DNA from: Marinobacter alexandrii
Lineage (GTDB): Bacteria > Bacteroidota > Bacteroidia > Cytophagales > Cyclobacteriaceae
NCBI GenBank assembly: GCA_039984955.1
Contig: JBDWTN010000007.1
Location: 2,302,501-2,366,500 of the forward strand
Direction: 5' to 3'
Length of the DNA: 64,000 nt
Of the stretch, positions 52,814 to 62,466 are shown one piece after another (position 1 is the stretch's first letter; each line of letters opens with the position of its first letter). Below the pieces are notes generated by a model. That model had not been told where the DNA came from, did no database searches, and saw nothing but the letters and a program-made list of their open reading frames with translations. The position numbers were made by a program, and so were the translations under genes.

Positions 52814-54534
52814 TCCTTATACCTCCAACTTGTTAAATCAGCACCTTTTGGTGCGCTTTCTTGAATACGTTTTATAATCTTGTCTACATACATAGTGTTA
52901 TACCTCAGCCGAGAGATGTGGTTAGGGTTATCTTGATCACCATTCCAGCAGTGCTCCGCTCGGTCTCCATAATCTACTTCACCTTCATAATAGGGATTGC
53001 TCGTACTTTCCAGAAACTCCTCCATCAAGTAGACAGCATTATTGAGATAATAGTTATCCATATCGCCACAATAAATGTTGATCTTTCCCTGAAGTTTAGG
53101 GCCGAGTTTATCCCAGTCTCTTTCCAAAATGTATCTTAGGTCGTAGTTTTCTCTCCAGTATTCAGCTACTTCTTTATTAATCTTGCCAGTCAGTCTATCC
53201 CATACGCGTGCGGGATATCCATCATCACCTTGAGGAGAATAGGTTGCTTCCCAAATATCGAGCTGCTGTCCGGAGCGTGATTTATCACCTAGTGCGAGTT
53301 CTTTGTAGCTGAAATCCTTTACGGATGAATTGACCATTCCTAGATAGTCTCTATGTGCGGGAATAGGCAGCTCTTTGTGCTCACTTGCATAGTAGTATGC
53401 ATTGTCATATTCATAAAGATTTATTGAACAGTAAGCTCTGAAATCAATGGGATCAGGACATGCAGCAAAGCATCCATTGTATTCGTCAGGATACATGACT
53501 TGTGCTGCTAAAGCTTCCCAGCCTCCCGTAGATCCGCCATATAGGAAGCGAGCCCAACCTTCCCCTATTCCTTGAAATTGTTTTTCAATATATGGAATCA
53601 ATTCGTATGTAATAGCGTCACCATAAGGTCCCTGACTTGCTGAATTAACGGCATAGGAGTCATCATAATAGGGTGTAGGATGTTGAATTTTGATAATAAT
53701 GAAACGAGGGAAATCATCGCTTATCCACTGCAGATATTGATTGTAGGCCTCCTGTTGTTGAATAATGTTATATCCCGGGATATCAAATCTGGCTGAATAA
53801 TCTGGCTTAAGGTTTGGATCGGGAGGGGTAGTTCTAAAACCACCAAAATCAGAAGGATAATGACCATGAAAAACCATTAAAGGGTAGTTAGCTTCAGGGT
53901 GGTTTTCAAACCCTTTTGGTAAAAGTACATGAGCACCTAAGTAGGTGTCTCGACCCCAAAAATCACTAAGTAGATCACTTTTCACCTTGATGTGCTTAAT
54001 CCAATCGGTATCTTTTGGCTCCTCAATGGGTGGGATGATCTGATCCATTACAATCGAAAAATTGGCTGATTGCCCTTCCGCAATGGTTATTTTTATTGGT
54101 GTACTGTACAGATTCCCTGGAGAGCGATTCCATTGCTGTCCTTCTCCATTATCCATGGGCAACTTCACGGTATGGCCAGTGGATAAATTGAAAGTTTCAT
54201 ACGTGTGGAGTAGTGCTTGTGCCCAGTAATCTCCCGACTTTAGATCGTCTAAACTTTGGATAGGATATCCAAAGTGTTCCCCATCGAATAGAATGGTTTG
54301 ATCAGGATCCATTCCTTCTACGTTTTGTCCATAAACTAGCTGAGAGGAAGGGCCATCGTTTATTTGAAAGCGAGGCTCTTTTGAGTCATCAGTTGATAAA
54401 AGTAGAAGCAAACGTCCATCTCTTGGCTCATTAGATACATCAGAGTTTAATGAAACATTGAAGGTAATTTGGGGATCAGATGGTTCGCAACCGAAGCAGC
54501 ATAGGATTACCATTAGAGTGATATAAATTTTCAT
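52810..54534 (-). CDS. Lipoprotein esterase (alpha/beta hydrolase, esterase D type)
   Basis: The 574-residue protein has a lipoprotein signal peptide (lipobox CFGC, Cys about 16). The N-domain (about 20-165) is beta-rich (RLLLLLSTDDSKEPRFQIND). The hydrolase domain starts near 190, with GxSxG nucleophile GGSTGGWEAL (Ser about 335). His candidates include AEHCWNGDQ. It is probably exported to the outer membrane and cleaves an unknown ester. It overlaps the DUF6090 gene by 4 bp. Confidence 0.85.
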   Translation of the reverse strand: MKIYITLMVILCCFGCEPSDPQITFNVSLNSDVSNEPRDGRLLLLLSTDDSKEPRFQINDGPSSQLVYGQNVEGMDPDQTILFDGEHFGYPIQSLDDLKSGDYWAQALLHTYETFNLSTGHTVKLPMDNGEGQQWNRSPGNLYSTPIKITIAEGQSANFSIVMDQIIPPIEEPKDTDWIKHIKVKSDLLSDFWGRDTYLGAHVLLPKGFENHPEANYPLMVFHGHYPSDFGGFRTTPPDPNLKPDYSARFDIPGYNIIQQQEAYNQYLQWISDDFPRFIIIKIQHPTPYYDDSYAVNSASQGPYGDAITYELIPYIEKQFQGIGEGWARFLYGGSTGGWEALAAQVMYPDEYNGCFAACPDPIDFRAYCSINLYEYDNAYYYASEHKELPIPAHRDYLGMVNSSVKDFSYKELALGDKSRSGQQLDIWEATYSPQGDDGYPARVWDRLTGKINKEVAEYWRENYDLRYILERDWDKLGPKLQGKINIYCGDMDNYYLNNAVYLMEEFLESTSNPYYEGEVDYGDRAEHCWNGDQDNPNHISRLRYNTMYVDKIIKRIQESAPKGADLTSWRYKE

Positions 54535-54676
54535 AAGCGAGGCTCTTTTAATGCTTAATTTAATTATATCTGGCTATTCGTTTTTTACTAATTCATTACA
54601 AATCGAATGATGATTGAACAATCTCAAGAATTTTAAGGTTATTAGGCTTGAATTAATGAACCTAATTAAAACAATT

Positions 54677-55249
54677 ATGAAAAATTTATTTGTCTTCGCA
54701 GTAGTTTGTCTAATGGCAATCGGTACATCTGCACAAGATTTTCCAAAATCGGATGCAAGTCCAATGGATGCTGCTTATTTTCCATCCAGAGCAGCTTTTA
54801 GAGGCTTTGAAAAAACGGACGAGGCTAAGAAAGCAAACGAACCAAAAATTCGTGTTATCTATTCAAGACCTCAGAAAAAAGAGCGTGACATTTTTGGAGG
54901 ATTACAAAAGTATGGAGAGGTATGGAGAGTAGGTGCTAACGAAGCAACAGAGATCACTTTTTTTGCAGATGCTAAGATTGGAGATGCGAAAGTAAAAGCG
55001 GGTAGATATACTATCTATGCTATCCCTCAGGAAAGTGAGTGGGAAGTTCACTTCAGCAGCGATAATGATCGTTGGGGTCAGTATGCATACAAACCTGAAG
55101 AAAGTTTAGTAACTAAAATAACTGTACCTACCGCGAAAACGCCTTCAACTGTAGAGTCACTTGCAATAATGTTTGAAGCTGTAGATGGTGGAGCTCATAT
55201 GATCATAGGGTGGGATGATACGATGGTACGTGTGCCTATTATGATGTAA
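54677..55249 (+). CDS. DUF2911 family protein
   Basis: The ATG at 54677 gives a signal peptide (MKNLFVFAVVCLMAIGTSAQ); upstream ATGs at 54614 and 54656 would precede a natural n-region and are less likely. The 190-residue product contains the DUF2911 core (RVIYSRPQKKERDIFGGLQK, YGEVWRVGANEATEITFFAD, AGRYTIYAIPQESEWEVHF). The family is periplasmic and of unknown function. A terminator follows. Confidence 0.93.
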   Translation: MKNLFVFAVVCLMAIGTSAQDFPKSDASPMDAAYFPSRAAFRGFEKTDEAKKANEPKIRVIYSRPQKKERDIFGGLQKYGEVWRVGANEATEITFFADAKIGDAKVKAGRYTIYAIPQESEWEVHFSSDNDRWGQYAYKPEESLVTKITVPTAKTPSTVESLAIMFEAVDGGAHMIIGWDDTMVRVPIMM

Positions 55250-55271
55250 AGTTTCGAAAAGATTTAAAAAT

Positions 55272-55299
55272 GGGCTTCTCAAAAAGAGAGGCCTTTTTT
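55272..55299. terminator. Bidirectional terminator
   Basis: GGCTTCTC pairs with GAGAGGCC (one G-U pair) around AAAAA, followed by six T on the plus strand. On the minus strand T runs also follow. It serves DUF2911 (+) and the 55305 gene (-). Confidence 0.75.
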
Positions 55300-55304
55300 G
55301 TTTC

Positions 55305-55856
55305 TTACTTCCAAGAGATTTTCACTTCAAATACCTCGTCTCCATTAGCTATTGATTTTGGTATTTGCATGGATAAATCTTTGCATCCGCAAATTTCCAA
55401 TGCTTTTTCCACCCATCCGGCAATTCGATATTCAAGATGCTCGCTTTGAGTTGGGAGCTTCGTAAAATGTACTAGCATAGATTTGTCAGTACTGTCTACA
55501 ACTTCCACTTCCGTTGGATCGTAAAATGTTGCCAAAATTCTTGAAGCTCTTCTGATTAGAAATACTGGAGTACTAACAACAACAAAAACTTTATAAATAC
55601 CAGTAAGACTAACTTCAGCGCTATACCTGCCAGATTTCCAGGCTCCCTCTTTGGACGAGGTATAAAACATTTCACACATGATCTTTGTAGGCTCCAAAAT
55701 GCCTTCATCAATGGAATACCAACTAGAGCTACCATTTTTTTGCATAAGCTTTTGTGAAGCTGTTGGTAGTGCGTCTATCCATTTATTATAGTCTTTGGAA
55801 TGGATATTTTTTACGTAAGCATTGATGTTACTGATGATAGATCCTCTTACTTTCAT
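55305..55856 (-). CDS. Hypothetical protein
   Basis: The 183-residue soluble protein starts MKVRGSIISNINAYVKNIHS, then YNKWIDALPTASQKLMQKNG and SSSWYSIDEGILEPTKIMCE. The layout of G-x-I near the start, a helix, LP and a Trp-Tyr motif recalls heme-NO-binding-like or DUF2378-type helical-beta proteins, but the match is too weak to assign. No signal peptide is seen. It is flanked by a terminator and lacks operon partners. Confidence 0.7.
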   Translation of the reverse strand: MKVRGSIISNINAYVKNIHSKDYNKWIDALPTASQKLMQKNGSSSWYSIDEGILEPTKIMCEMFYTSSKEGAWKSGRYSAEVSLTGIYKVFVVVSTPVFLIRRASRILATFYDPTEVEVVDSTDKSMLVHFTKLPTQSEHLEYRIAGWVEKALEICGCKDLSMQIPKSIANGDEVFEVKISWK

Positions 55857-56031
55857 GACTAGGCGCGGTGTTTAGGTTAGGTTAACGTGAAATAGAAAAG
55901 TTGCTACTCTAGCGACCTTTAAAAATATGATAAAATAAGAATTTATTCAGCTTCCGGAGAAGTAAGAGTAACTAGTTTTTTTCAACTCGAATTGGATCTA
56001 CTCTAAACAAATACCTACCCTATATTTACTT

Positions 56032-57219
56032 ATGCAAAAACTCACCTATTGCCTTTTATCACTTTTGTTATTTATTGGGTGTACATCGGATAAAGAATCG
56101 AGGTTGTCCTCTTTTAATGTATTCTGTGAAATGGTCGCTGGCGAAGCAAAGCCCCTTGCTCTATCTGAACCTATGACAAGTAGGGAGCTTGATAAATACT
56201 GGCAAGATTTTGAGAAAATCGCCGCAAAATTTCAAGTGAGAATCTATCGTGAGAAGGACTTTCCGGTAACTCCATTATTTCCTCCTGATGTTACTCAGGG
56301 TAAAGAAGTTGTTATTATCTACAGAGCAAATAGGCTAGTTCAATATGATCAATTAAAAGCTGACCTTAACAAAACTGTTCCGTTAATGGCTGCAAGAAGA
56401 TTGGGTCGTTTATTGGGTTACAGTCCTCAAGGAATAAACGGCCTCTTGATGAAAAATTCTGAGTACCGAACATTCAATAGTTACGGAGTTACTGATCAGG
56501 TGACGCACGTATATTATGAAAATATAGCGGGTGCAAATACCTTCTACAGCGATATTATAGGGTTGAAAGAATTAGATACTGATTTATACAAAATCAGTGA
56601 TGGAGCCTTTTTAAAATTGCATTCTTTTGATGATAAACACCCAAAGAATCAACCTAAGTCCACAGCTATTGCATTCCTGACGGATCAATTGCCTGAGTGG
56701 TATACTTATATAAAACAGAGTGGAGCCCCCATCAAATACACGTATAAGCCTAAAGAAGATGGGCCACATGACGGATTTGTTGCTATTGACCCTGGAGGGT
56801 ATTTGTTAGAGTTTGAAGAGTTTAAACAACATCCTGAAAATGAGCTTTTCATGGCGATATTAGAAAATACACCTAGAGTTGAAACCAGAGTGGAGTCACT
56901 TAATTTTCACGGATCTATTACCTGGACTTACCACAATGATCTTCTGAAAATGCAAAAATTCTATGAGGAAGACTTAGGCTTTACAATGGTGGCAGATCAA
57001 GGATGGACTAAAATTTATCAAACGACTTCAAGTGCATTTATTGGATTGGTTGATGAGCGAAGGGGGATGATGGATTATGCAGATAATAAAGCAGTTGAAA
57101 TTGAATGGAAATTGGATAATCGCACTGGTGCTATTACCTATTTCTCAGGGCAAGAAAGCTGGCAATCTGAAGAAGATATGATGATGGGTCCAGAAAATTA
57201 CCGATACTTAATTCGTTAG
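56032..57219 (+). CDS. Lipoprotein with two VOC (glyoxalase-like) domains
   Basis: The 395-residue protein has a lipoprotein signal (lipobox FIGC, Cys about 17). Residues about 25-150 form an unrecognised region (MAARRLGRLLGYSPQGINGL). Two VOC domains follow: about 155-270 (VTHVYYENIAGANTFYSDII, then DPGGYLLEFEEF) and about 285-395 (GSITWTYHNDLLKMQKFYEE). VOC enzymes bind metals between the paired domains and act on glyoxal adducts, antibiotics or catechols. A VOC protein held at the membrane as a lipoprotein is unusual. Confidence 0.75.
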   Translation: MQKLTYCLLSLLLFIGCTSDKESRLSSFNVFCEMVAGEAKPLALSEPMTSRELDKYWQDFEKIAAKFQVRIYREKDFPVTPLFPPDVTQGKEVVIIYRANRLVQYDQLKADLNKTVPLMAARRLGRLLGYSPQGINGLLMKNSEYRTFNSYGVTDQVTHVYYENIAGANTFYSDIIGLKELDTDLYKISDGAFLKLHSFDDKHPKNQPKSTAIAFLTDQLPEWYTYIKQSGAPIKYTYKPKEDGPHDGFVAIDPGGYLLEFEEFKQHPENELFMAILENTPRVETRVESLNFHGSITWTYHNDLLKMQKFYEEDLGFTMVADQGWTKIYQTTSSAFIGLVDERRGMMDYADNKAVEIEWKLDNRTGAITYFSGQESWQSEEDMMMGPENYRYLIR

Positions 57220-57265
57220 CTTAAAACATAGCATTATCTATCAAATGGGAATCTTTCAAACAAAA

Positions 57266-57290
57266 AAAACCGGGACGAACCCGGGTTTTT
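57266..57290. terminator. Bidirectional terminator
   Basis: CCGGG pairs with CCCGG, extended by AAAA and TTTT (one bulged G). T runs on both strands serve the 56032 gene (+) and the SPFH gene (-). Confidence 0.8.
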
Positions 57291-57307
57291 GTTCATTAAA
57301 ATAAGAT

Positions 57308-58096
57308 TTAATTCCCACCTTCTGGCTGAATGAGAAATGGCGCTTTACCATCTGTAATGATCACACGTGACCCTGGTGAGCTTGCCAACTCTTTAAATGC
57401 TTGTATACTTTGCCATTGAATAATCTCAGGACTGATGCCTTCCTGCAAGATTTTTTGTGCGTCACGGATACCTTCTGCTTCCAGCATCCTACGCTGTGCT
57501 TCCAGACGTTCTTTTTGAAGAACAAATTCCATTCGTTGCGCTTCTTGTTCAGCCTCAAGTTTATCCTCTACTGCCATATATAGTCCTGGAGGTAGTTGAA
57601 TAGTTTTCAACAGCACAGCTTCAATTTCGAATCCACGTTTGGATAGCAGACTTTGCATCCTCGTTTTTATTTCATCTTCTATTTCAGCTCGCTTAATCGT
57701 GTGCATATCCTTCGCGAAAAAACGCGAACAAACATCAGCAGAAGCTGACCTAAACACACTCTTAATCACTACTTCTTCATAGTTCGTGCCAATATTCTCA
57801 ATGACATTGGCAGCTTCCTCTTTCCTTATATGATAAAGTATTGAAATAATCGACTGGACATTAAGTCCCTCTTTTGACGGAAGGTTACTTTGAATTTCGA
57901 CATTCACTGTTCTAATGGGCAACTTTATTACTGTAGAGGTAAAGGGATTAAATACTCTAGCCCCTGCTTCCATTGTTGTAGGATTTAGTTTTCCCAATTT
58001 TCGTTTTACCCCAACTTCTCCTTGACGTATAACGGCACAAGATGAAACTAATACAATTAGTGTAAGGCTTACTAAGCCATTTTTTAAAATTTTCAT
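57308..58096 (-). CDS. SPFH/prohibitin-like lipoprotein
   Basis: The 262-residue protein has a lipoprotein signal (lipobox VSSC, Cys about 20). The SPFH/band-7 domain (about 25-185) begins VIRQGEVGVKRKLGKL and includes IQSNLPSKEGLNVQSIISIL. A charged coiled coil follows (about 185-225, KLEAEQEAQRMEFVLQKERL). Prohibitins form membrane rings that control proteases or stabilise membrane domains. Anchoring by a lipid rather than a helix is uncommon. Function here is unknown. Confidence 0.9.
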   Translation of the reverse strand: MKILKNGLVSLTLIVLVSSCAVIRQGEVGVKRKLGKLNPTTMEAGARVFNPFTSTVIKLPIRTVNVEIQSNLPSKEGLNVQSIISILYHIRKEEAANVIENIGTNYEEVVIKSVFRSASADVCSRFFAKDMHTIKRAEIEDEIKTRMQSLLSKRGFEIEAVLLKTIQLPPGLYMAVEDKLEAEQEAQRMEFVLQKERLEAQRRMLEAEGIRDAQKILQEGISPEIIQWQSIQAFKELASSPGSRVIITDGKAPFLIQPEGGN

Positions 58097-58159
58097 GATA
58101 AACTCAATTTAGATTAGACATTTATTTGAGAAAGATTGCCTAGAGTAGGTATCTTCAAT

Positions 58160-58483
58160 CTAAATGTGCGAGTCGAGGTAACTGATTGTATAGATGTAGT
58201 CCACATTGAAATTGCCATTTACAGGATGTTCAATGAGGCGAATTGTTGAATAAAATGAAATTCTTGATGATGTTCTTTTTTGCCTGTTCTGCTTTAAGGC
58301 AATGGATCGCATGAAGGCCTGCGAATGGTAAATACTGTGCAGCGCTTCTTCTGATTTTTCCGTCTTCTCCGTTTTTTCGGAGGTTTCTTCCATTAAAACA
58401 AAACTCCCCGTATACACCAATGTGATGATGAGGATGACTTGAGCTATTTTGGAAAGAGCGGATTTAATCAAATTAGTAAGCAT
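58160..58483 (-). CDS. Small hypothetical membrane-anchored protein
   Basis: Starting at ATG 58483, this 107-residue protein has one membrane helix (about 11-29, SKIAQVILIITLVYTGSFVL), then an acidic/Lys-rich stretch (about 30-46) and a basic tail. No domain is recognised. An upstream ATG at 58513 would add ten residues. It could be real, as composition is normal, but nothing confirms it. Confidence 0.45.
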   Translation of the reverse strand: MLTNLIKSALSKIAQVILIITLVYTGSFVLMEETSEKTEKTEKSEEALHSIYHSQAFMRSIALKQNRQKRTSSRISFYSTIRLIEHPVNGNFNVDYIYTISYLDSHI

Positions 58484-58594
58484 TTGATTTGTATTAAACA
58501 ATAACCAAACCAAGAATCTGTCTCATTCACATGTTTTTTAAAATACAAGTGAGTGATGCTTAAATCAAATATCTTCAAGAACTTTATAAAGAAT

Positions 58595-59701
58595 ATGATT
58601 TACCTGAATAATGCTGGTACTTCCTGGCCTAAACCAAATAACGTAACGGAAGCGATTGAAGAATTTAATCGAAGTGATCCTGATCAGTGGATGGAGATCT
58701 TCGAGGAGGGCATCCAAACAGTGACTTCCTTTTTTGGAATTGCTGATCCAAGCAGATTTCTATTTACGCAGAGTTGTACGCAGAGTCTGGCAACTGCTTT
58801 CACGGATTTCCCATGGGAAGCAGGAGATCAACTGATTATAAGCGAGATGGAACATCATGCGCTATCCAGATGGTATTACAAACTACAAACTGAAAGGGGA
58901 GTTGAGGGTATCATCATTCCACGAGCAGCAGCGGGCCCTCTTGATTTAGAAAAACTAGAGAAGGAGCTTAAGAAAGGAGCTAAGATGGTAGCTATATCTA
59001 TGGCTAGTAATGTAACTGGTGAGATTCTACCTTATGAGGAGGTTGTTAGACTATCGAAAGCATATGGAGCTGTTTGTTTATTGGATGGTGCTCAAGTAGC
59101 TGGTATTATCCCAATCAATATCTCTGAATTAGATCCAGATATTTTTGTGTTTGCGGGTCATAAAGGCCCACTTGGTCCACAAGGAATAGGTGGATTGTAT
59201 ATCTCAGATCCTGTATCTATGGTTTGCCCTAGTGCAGCATGTGAAGTCACTCCTGGACAGAATAAGAACACCATTTTCCCTACGTACTGTGACATAGGAT
59301 CTGCTCCAATGATGACTATTGCCGGATTGACTGCAGGAATTAAATGGCTGGAAGCGAAAGGCTGGGATGCTCTCTTAGATCATCAAAAAACCTTAGTAGA
59401 GAAAATGCGATCTGGACTTAGTGACATAGAAGGGGTAGAAATAGTAGGAAGCTCAAGCTACGGAAGATATACAGGTGCTGTTTCAATCAAGAGTCTTACC
59501 AAGCCACTCGAAGAAATCAAAAGACAACTTTGGGACAATTACCAAATCAAAGGTAGTATGGGTTTTCAATGTGCACCACTAGCACATGAAGCATTGGGAA
59601 CAAGTGAAACCGGAACTTTACGTTTTAGTGTTGGTCCAATGAATACAGAAGAGGATGTGGAGGTGTTTATAAGTGGGTTGGATGATATCCTAGCATCTTA
59701 G
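58595..59701 (+). CDS. Class V aminotransferase, cysteine desulfurase family
   Basis: The start at 58595 gives MIYLNNAGTSWPKPNNVTEA, the normal family start. The 368-residue PLP enzyme has MEHHALSRW, the PLP Asp/Gln region CLLDGAQVAGI, and the Schiff-base Lys in FVFAGHKGPLG. Near the C-terminus the Cys lies in GFQCAPLAHEALGTSETGTL, matching the EF2568-like (TIGR01977) subgroup. It releases sulfur or selenium from cysteine derivatives. No iron-sulfur assembly genes are nearby, so its role may differ from IscS. Confidence 0.9.
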   Translation: MIYLNNAGTSWPKPNNVTEAIEEFNRSDPDQWMEIFEEGIQTVTSFFGIADPSRFLFTQSCTQSLATAFTDFPWEAGDQLIISEMEHHALSRWYYKLQTERGVEGIIIPRAAAGPLDLEKLEKELKKGAKMVAISMASNVTGEILPYEEVVRLSKAYGAVCLLDGAQVAGIIPINISELDPDIFVFAGHKGPLGPQGIGGLYISDPVSMVCPSAACEVTPGQNKNTIFPTYCDIGSAPMMTIAGLTAGIKWLEAKGWDALLDHQKTLVEKMRSGLSDIEGVEIVGSSSYGRYTGAVSIKSLTKPLEEIKRQLWDNYQIKGSMGFQCAPLAHEALGTSETGTLRFSVGPMNTEEDVEVFISGLDDILAS

Positions 59702-59721
59702 TCAATGAATACGAATATTTG

Positions 59722-61107
59722 CTATTTAACCTGCTTCAACCCCTCCAATACAAATGGCATAAGCTCAGATACGGTAGGATGTACTAAGACAACATCACGA
59801 TACTTTTTACAGGGTATATGACTATGCATAATGGCAGCAAACATATTGATGATTTCGTCACCGCCCGGACCCAGGATGGCAGCTCCTAAAATCAAGTCTG
59901 TGTCTGCATCCACTATCAATTTAGCCAGACCTTTGGTTTCGCCCATTTCTTTAGCTCTGGATATTTCAGCCATGGGCTTAGTAGCCTTCATAATCGAATG
60001 ACCGTTCTCAAGGGCTTCTTTTTCTGTCATGCCTACTCTACCGAGAGGAGGGTCTGTGAATAGTCCATAGATTGGAATTCGATCCGATATTTTTCTGACG
60101 CCTCCGTTCAGGTGATCGAGTACAATTTCTGCATCATTAACAGCTGTATGCGTAAATGCTCCGTGCCCATTTACATCCCCAACTGCAAATACATCAGATT
60201 CAGTTGTTTGACACTTGCCATCAACTTGTATAAAACCTCTTTTGTCAACCTCTATTTTAGTAGCACCTAAATTCAGTTTGTCGCTATTCGGTTTTCTTCC
60301 CACTGCGATTAATAAATGTGAGCCATCTATCTGTTTTTGCTGACTGTTTTTTTCGATAGTCAGACTGATTCCTGTGGATGTTTTTTCTACTTTTTTAGCT
60401 GATGCATTAAGCTCAATAGCAACTCCTTCTTCAGAAAGAAATTCATGGATGGGCTTAGCAATATCCTCATCCTCTTGAGGCATAATTTGACCACCTCGTT
60501 GAATCACAGTCACTTTGGAGCCAAATCTTCTGAATACTTGGGAAAACTCGATTCCAATGTATCCACCACCGACAATGATCAAATGCTGGGGAAGTTCATT
60601 TAGCTCAAGAAGGCGTTCGCTATCCAGCCATAGGATATCTTCCAAACCCTCGATAGGTGGGGCGGTAGGTCGTGTGCCTACGTTTAAATAGATTTTTTTT
60701 CCTTGAACTAATTCATCATTCACCTTCAATGTATGTGAGCTTTCAAATGCCGCCCATCCTCGAATAAGGTCTACATTTTCAGTTGATTCAATCCAGTTTG
60801 TGAGACCATCACTACTTTTATTCCTCACCTCATTCATGCGATCTATGATCCGAGACCAATCAATGGAAATATCTCCAGTTTCAAAACCAAAAAAACTACC
60901 TCTTCTGGCTTGATGAAGAGCCTTTGCGGAGGCTATCATTGTTTTGGTAGGTGTACATCCGTAGTTAACACAACTCCCTCCTACTTTGTGTCCTTCTATA
61001 ACGGCAATGGAATCCCCAGAGGGGATTAGTTTTCCTAACAAAGTACCTGTGGCTTGTCCGGTACCTACTATGATATGATCGTATGTTTTACTCATGCTGA
61101 AATTCAA
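59722..61107 (-). CDS. FAD-dependent pyridine nucleotide-disulfide oxidoreductase, mercuric-reductase-like
   Basis: The 461-residue flavoprotein has the redox disulfide in GGSCVNYGCTPTKTMIASAK. The FAD-binding start is YDHIIVGTGQATGTLLGKL and the NAD(P) site VGGGYIGIEFSQVF. DVFAVGDVNGHGAF and the C-terminal His-Glu pair (HPTVSELMP) complete the site. It resembles the MerA/dihydrolipoyl dehydrogenase group, but lacks a MerA Cys-Cys tail. Substrate unknown. It is downstream of bioA, 63 bp away, and may belong to that transcript. Confidence 0.93.
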   Translation of the reverse strand: MNFSMSKTYDHIIVGTGQATGTLLGKLIPSGDSIAVIEGHKVGGSCVNYGCTPTKTMIASAKALHQARRGSFFGFETGDISIDWSRIIDRMNEVRNKSSDGLTNWIESTENVDLIRGWAAFESSHTLKVNDELVQGKKIYLNVGTRPTAPPIEGLEDILWLDSERLLELNELPQHLIIVGGGYIGIEFSQVFRRFGSKVTVIQRGGQIMPQEDEDIAKPIHEFLSEEGVAIELNASAKKVEKTSTGISLTIEKNSQQKQIDGSHLLIAVGRKPNSDKLNLGATKIEVDKRGFIQVDGKCQTTESDVFAVGDVNGHGAFTHTAVNDAEIVLDHLNGGVRKISDRIPIYGLFTDPPLGRVGMTEKEALENGHSIMKATKPMAEISRAKEMGETKGLAKLIVDADTDLILGAAILGPGGDEIINMFAAIMHSHIPCKKYRDVVLVHPTVSELMPFVLEGLKQVK

Positions 61108-61170
61108 ATAATGATCATTGAATTTAATGAGAAATGATCAAGATATTAGAAAGAGTGTCTGGTCTATATA

Positions 61171-62466
61171 TTAAATACGCTGAATAAGTGATGCCATCAC
61201 TTTAATTAATTTTGATAAATCCTCTTCTCTAATAACATATGGGGGCATGATATAGATCAGATTTCTAAACGGACGAATCCACACACCATTTTCTACAAAG
61301 AATTTCTGTGCTTTTGGGACATCAACCGCTTCTTTCATTTCGATGACTCCAATCGCACCGAGTACGCGTGCGTCTTTAACATTGAGCGCATTGGCAATAG
61401 GCATGAGCTCTCTTTTTAGCTGTCGCTCAATATTACTGACCCTATTTTCCCAATCTGAGTTGAAAAGCAACTCCAGACTCTTATTTGCAATAGCACATGC
61501 CAAGGGATTCCCCATGAAAGTAGGGCCATGCATGAATACGCCTGCTTCTCCATTGCAGACTGTTTCTGCAACATGTTGTGTCGTCAATGTAGCAGCTAGA
61601 GTTATGTAGCCACCAGTAAGTGCCTTACCGACACACATGATATCGGGTGATATTTCTGCATGCTCACAGGCAAATAGCTTCCCAGTTCGTCCAAAGCCCG
61701 TTGCTATTTCATCTGCAATCAAGAGTAAATCATACTTAGTACAGAGTTGTCTGATTTTCTTAAGGTAATCAGGTGAGTAGAACCACATACCGCCAGCTCC
61801 TTGTACAATCGGCTCTAGAATGAAGGCTGCACATTTAGGAGAGTTTAGGCGGAAAAACTGGGTGAGGTGTTCCAGTTCCTCTTCTTCATATTTTTCACCG
61901 AACGATTTTTTTGGCTGATCTACAAAAAAGTGTTTTGGCAAGAAATCTGAAAATAGATGATGCATACCTCCATCTGGATCGCACACAGACATAGCTCCTG
62001 TGGTATCGCCGTGGTATCCATTGCGAATAGTCATGAACTTATTCTTCTCAGGGTGTCCTTGAGCATGCTGGTATTGGATAGCCATTTTCATAGCGACCTC
62101 TACAGAGACAGATCCACTGTCAGCTAAGAAGACTTTTTCTAATCCTGCTGGAGTTATTTCAACTAATTTTTGACAAAGCTTGCTGGCAGGTTCATGAGTT
62201 ATGCCACCAAACATTACATGCGCCATTTTACCTAATTGGTCATTAGCGGCTTCATTCAATTCTGGAACATTATAGCCATGGATAGCGGTCCACCAGCTAG
62301 ACATTCCATCTATCAGTTCACGCCCATCAGAAAGCGTTAACCTGACGTCTTGAGCTGAGACTACAGGGTAGACGGGGAGGGGGTTCGTCAGAGAGGTATA
62401 TGGATGCCAGATATGATCTCTGTCAAACTCTAGAAGTTTTGAATCAAAGTTTGAGTCTTGCTGCAT
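61171..62466 (-). CDS. bioA: Adenosylmethionine-8-amino-7-oxononanoate aminotransferase
   Basis: The start at 62466 (MQQDSNFDSKLLEFDRDHIW) gives 431 residues; a 16-residue upstream extension is less likely. The class III aminotransferase converts KAPA to DAPA with SAM as amino donor. Signatures are HPYTSLTNPLPVYPV, GMSSWWTAIHGYNVPELNEA and GYHGDTTGAMSVCDP. The PLP region is LLIADEIATGFGRTG, with Lys in CVGKALTGGYI. It overlaps bioD by 23 bp. Confidence 0.96.
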   Translation of the reverse strand: MQQDSNFDSKLLEFDRDHIWHPYTSLTNPLPVYPVVSAQDVRLTLSDGRELIDGMSSWWTAIHGYNVPELNEAANDQLGKMAHVMFGGITHEPASKLCQKLVEITPAGLEKVFLADSGSVSVEVAMKMAIQYQHAQGHPEKNKFMTIRNGYHGDTTGAMSVCDPDGGMHHLFSDFLPKHFFVDQPKKSFGEKYEEEELEHLTQFFRLNSPKCAAFILEPIVQGAGGMWFYSPDYLKKIRQLCTKYDLLLIADEIATGFGRTGKLFACEHAEISPDIMCVGKALTGGYITLAATLTTQHVAETVCNGEAGVFMHGPTFMGNPLACAIANKSLELLFNSDWENRVSNIERQLKRELMPIANALNVKDARVLGAIGVIEMKEAVDVPKAQKFFVENGVWIRPFRNLIYIMPPYVIREEDLSKLIKVMASLIQRI

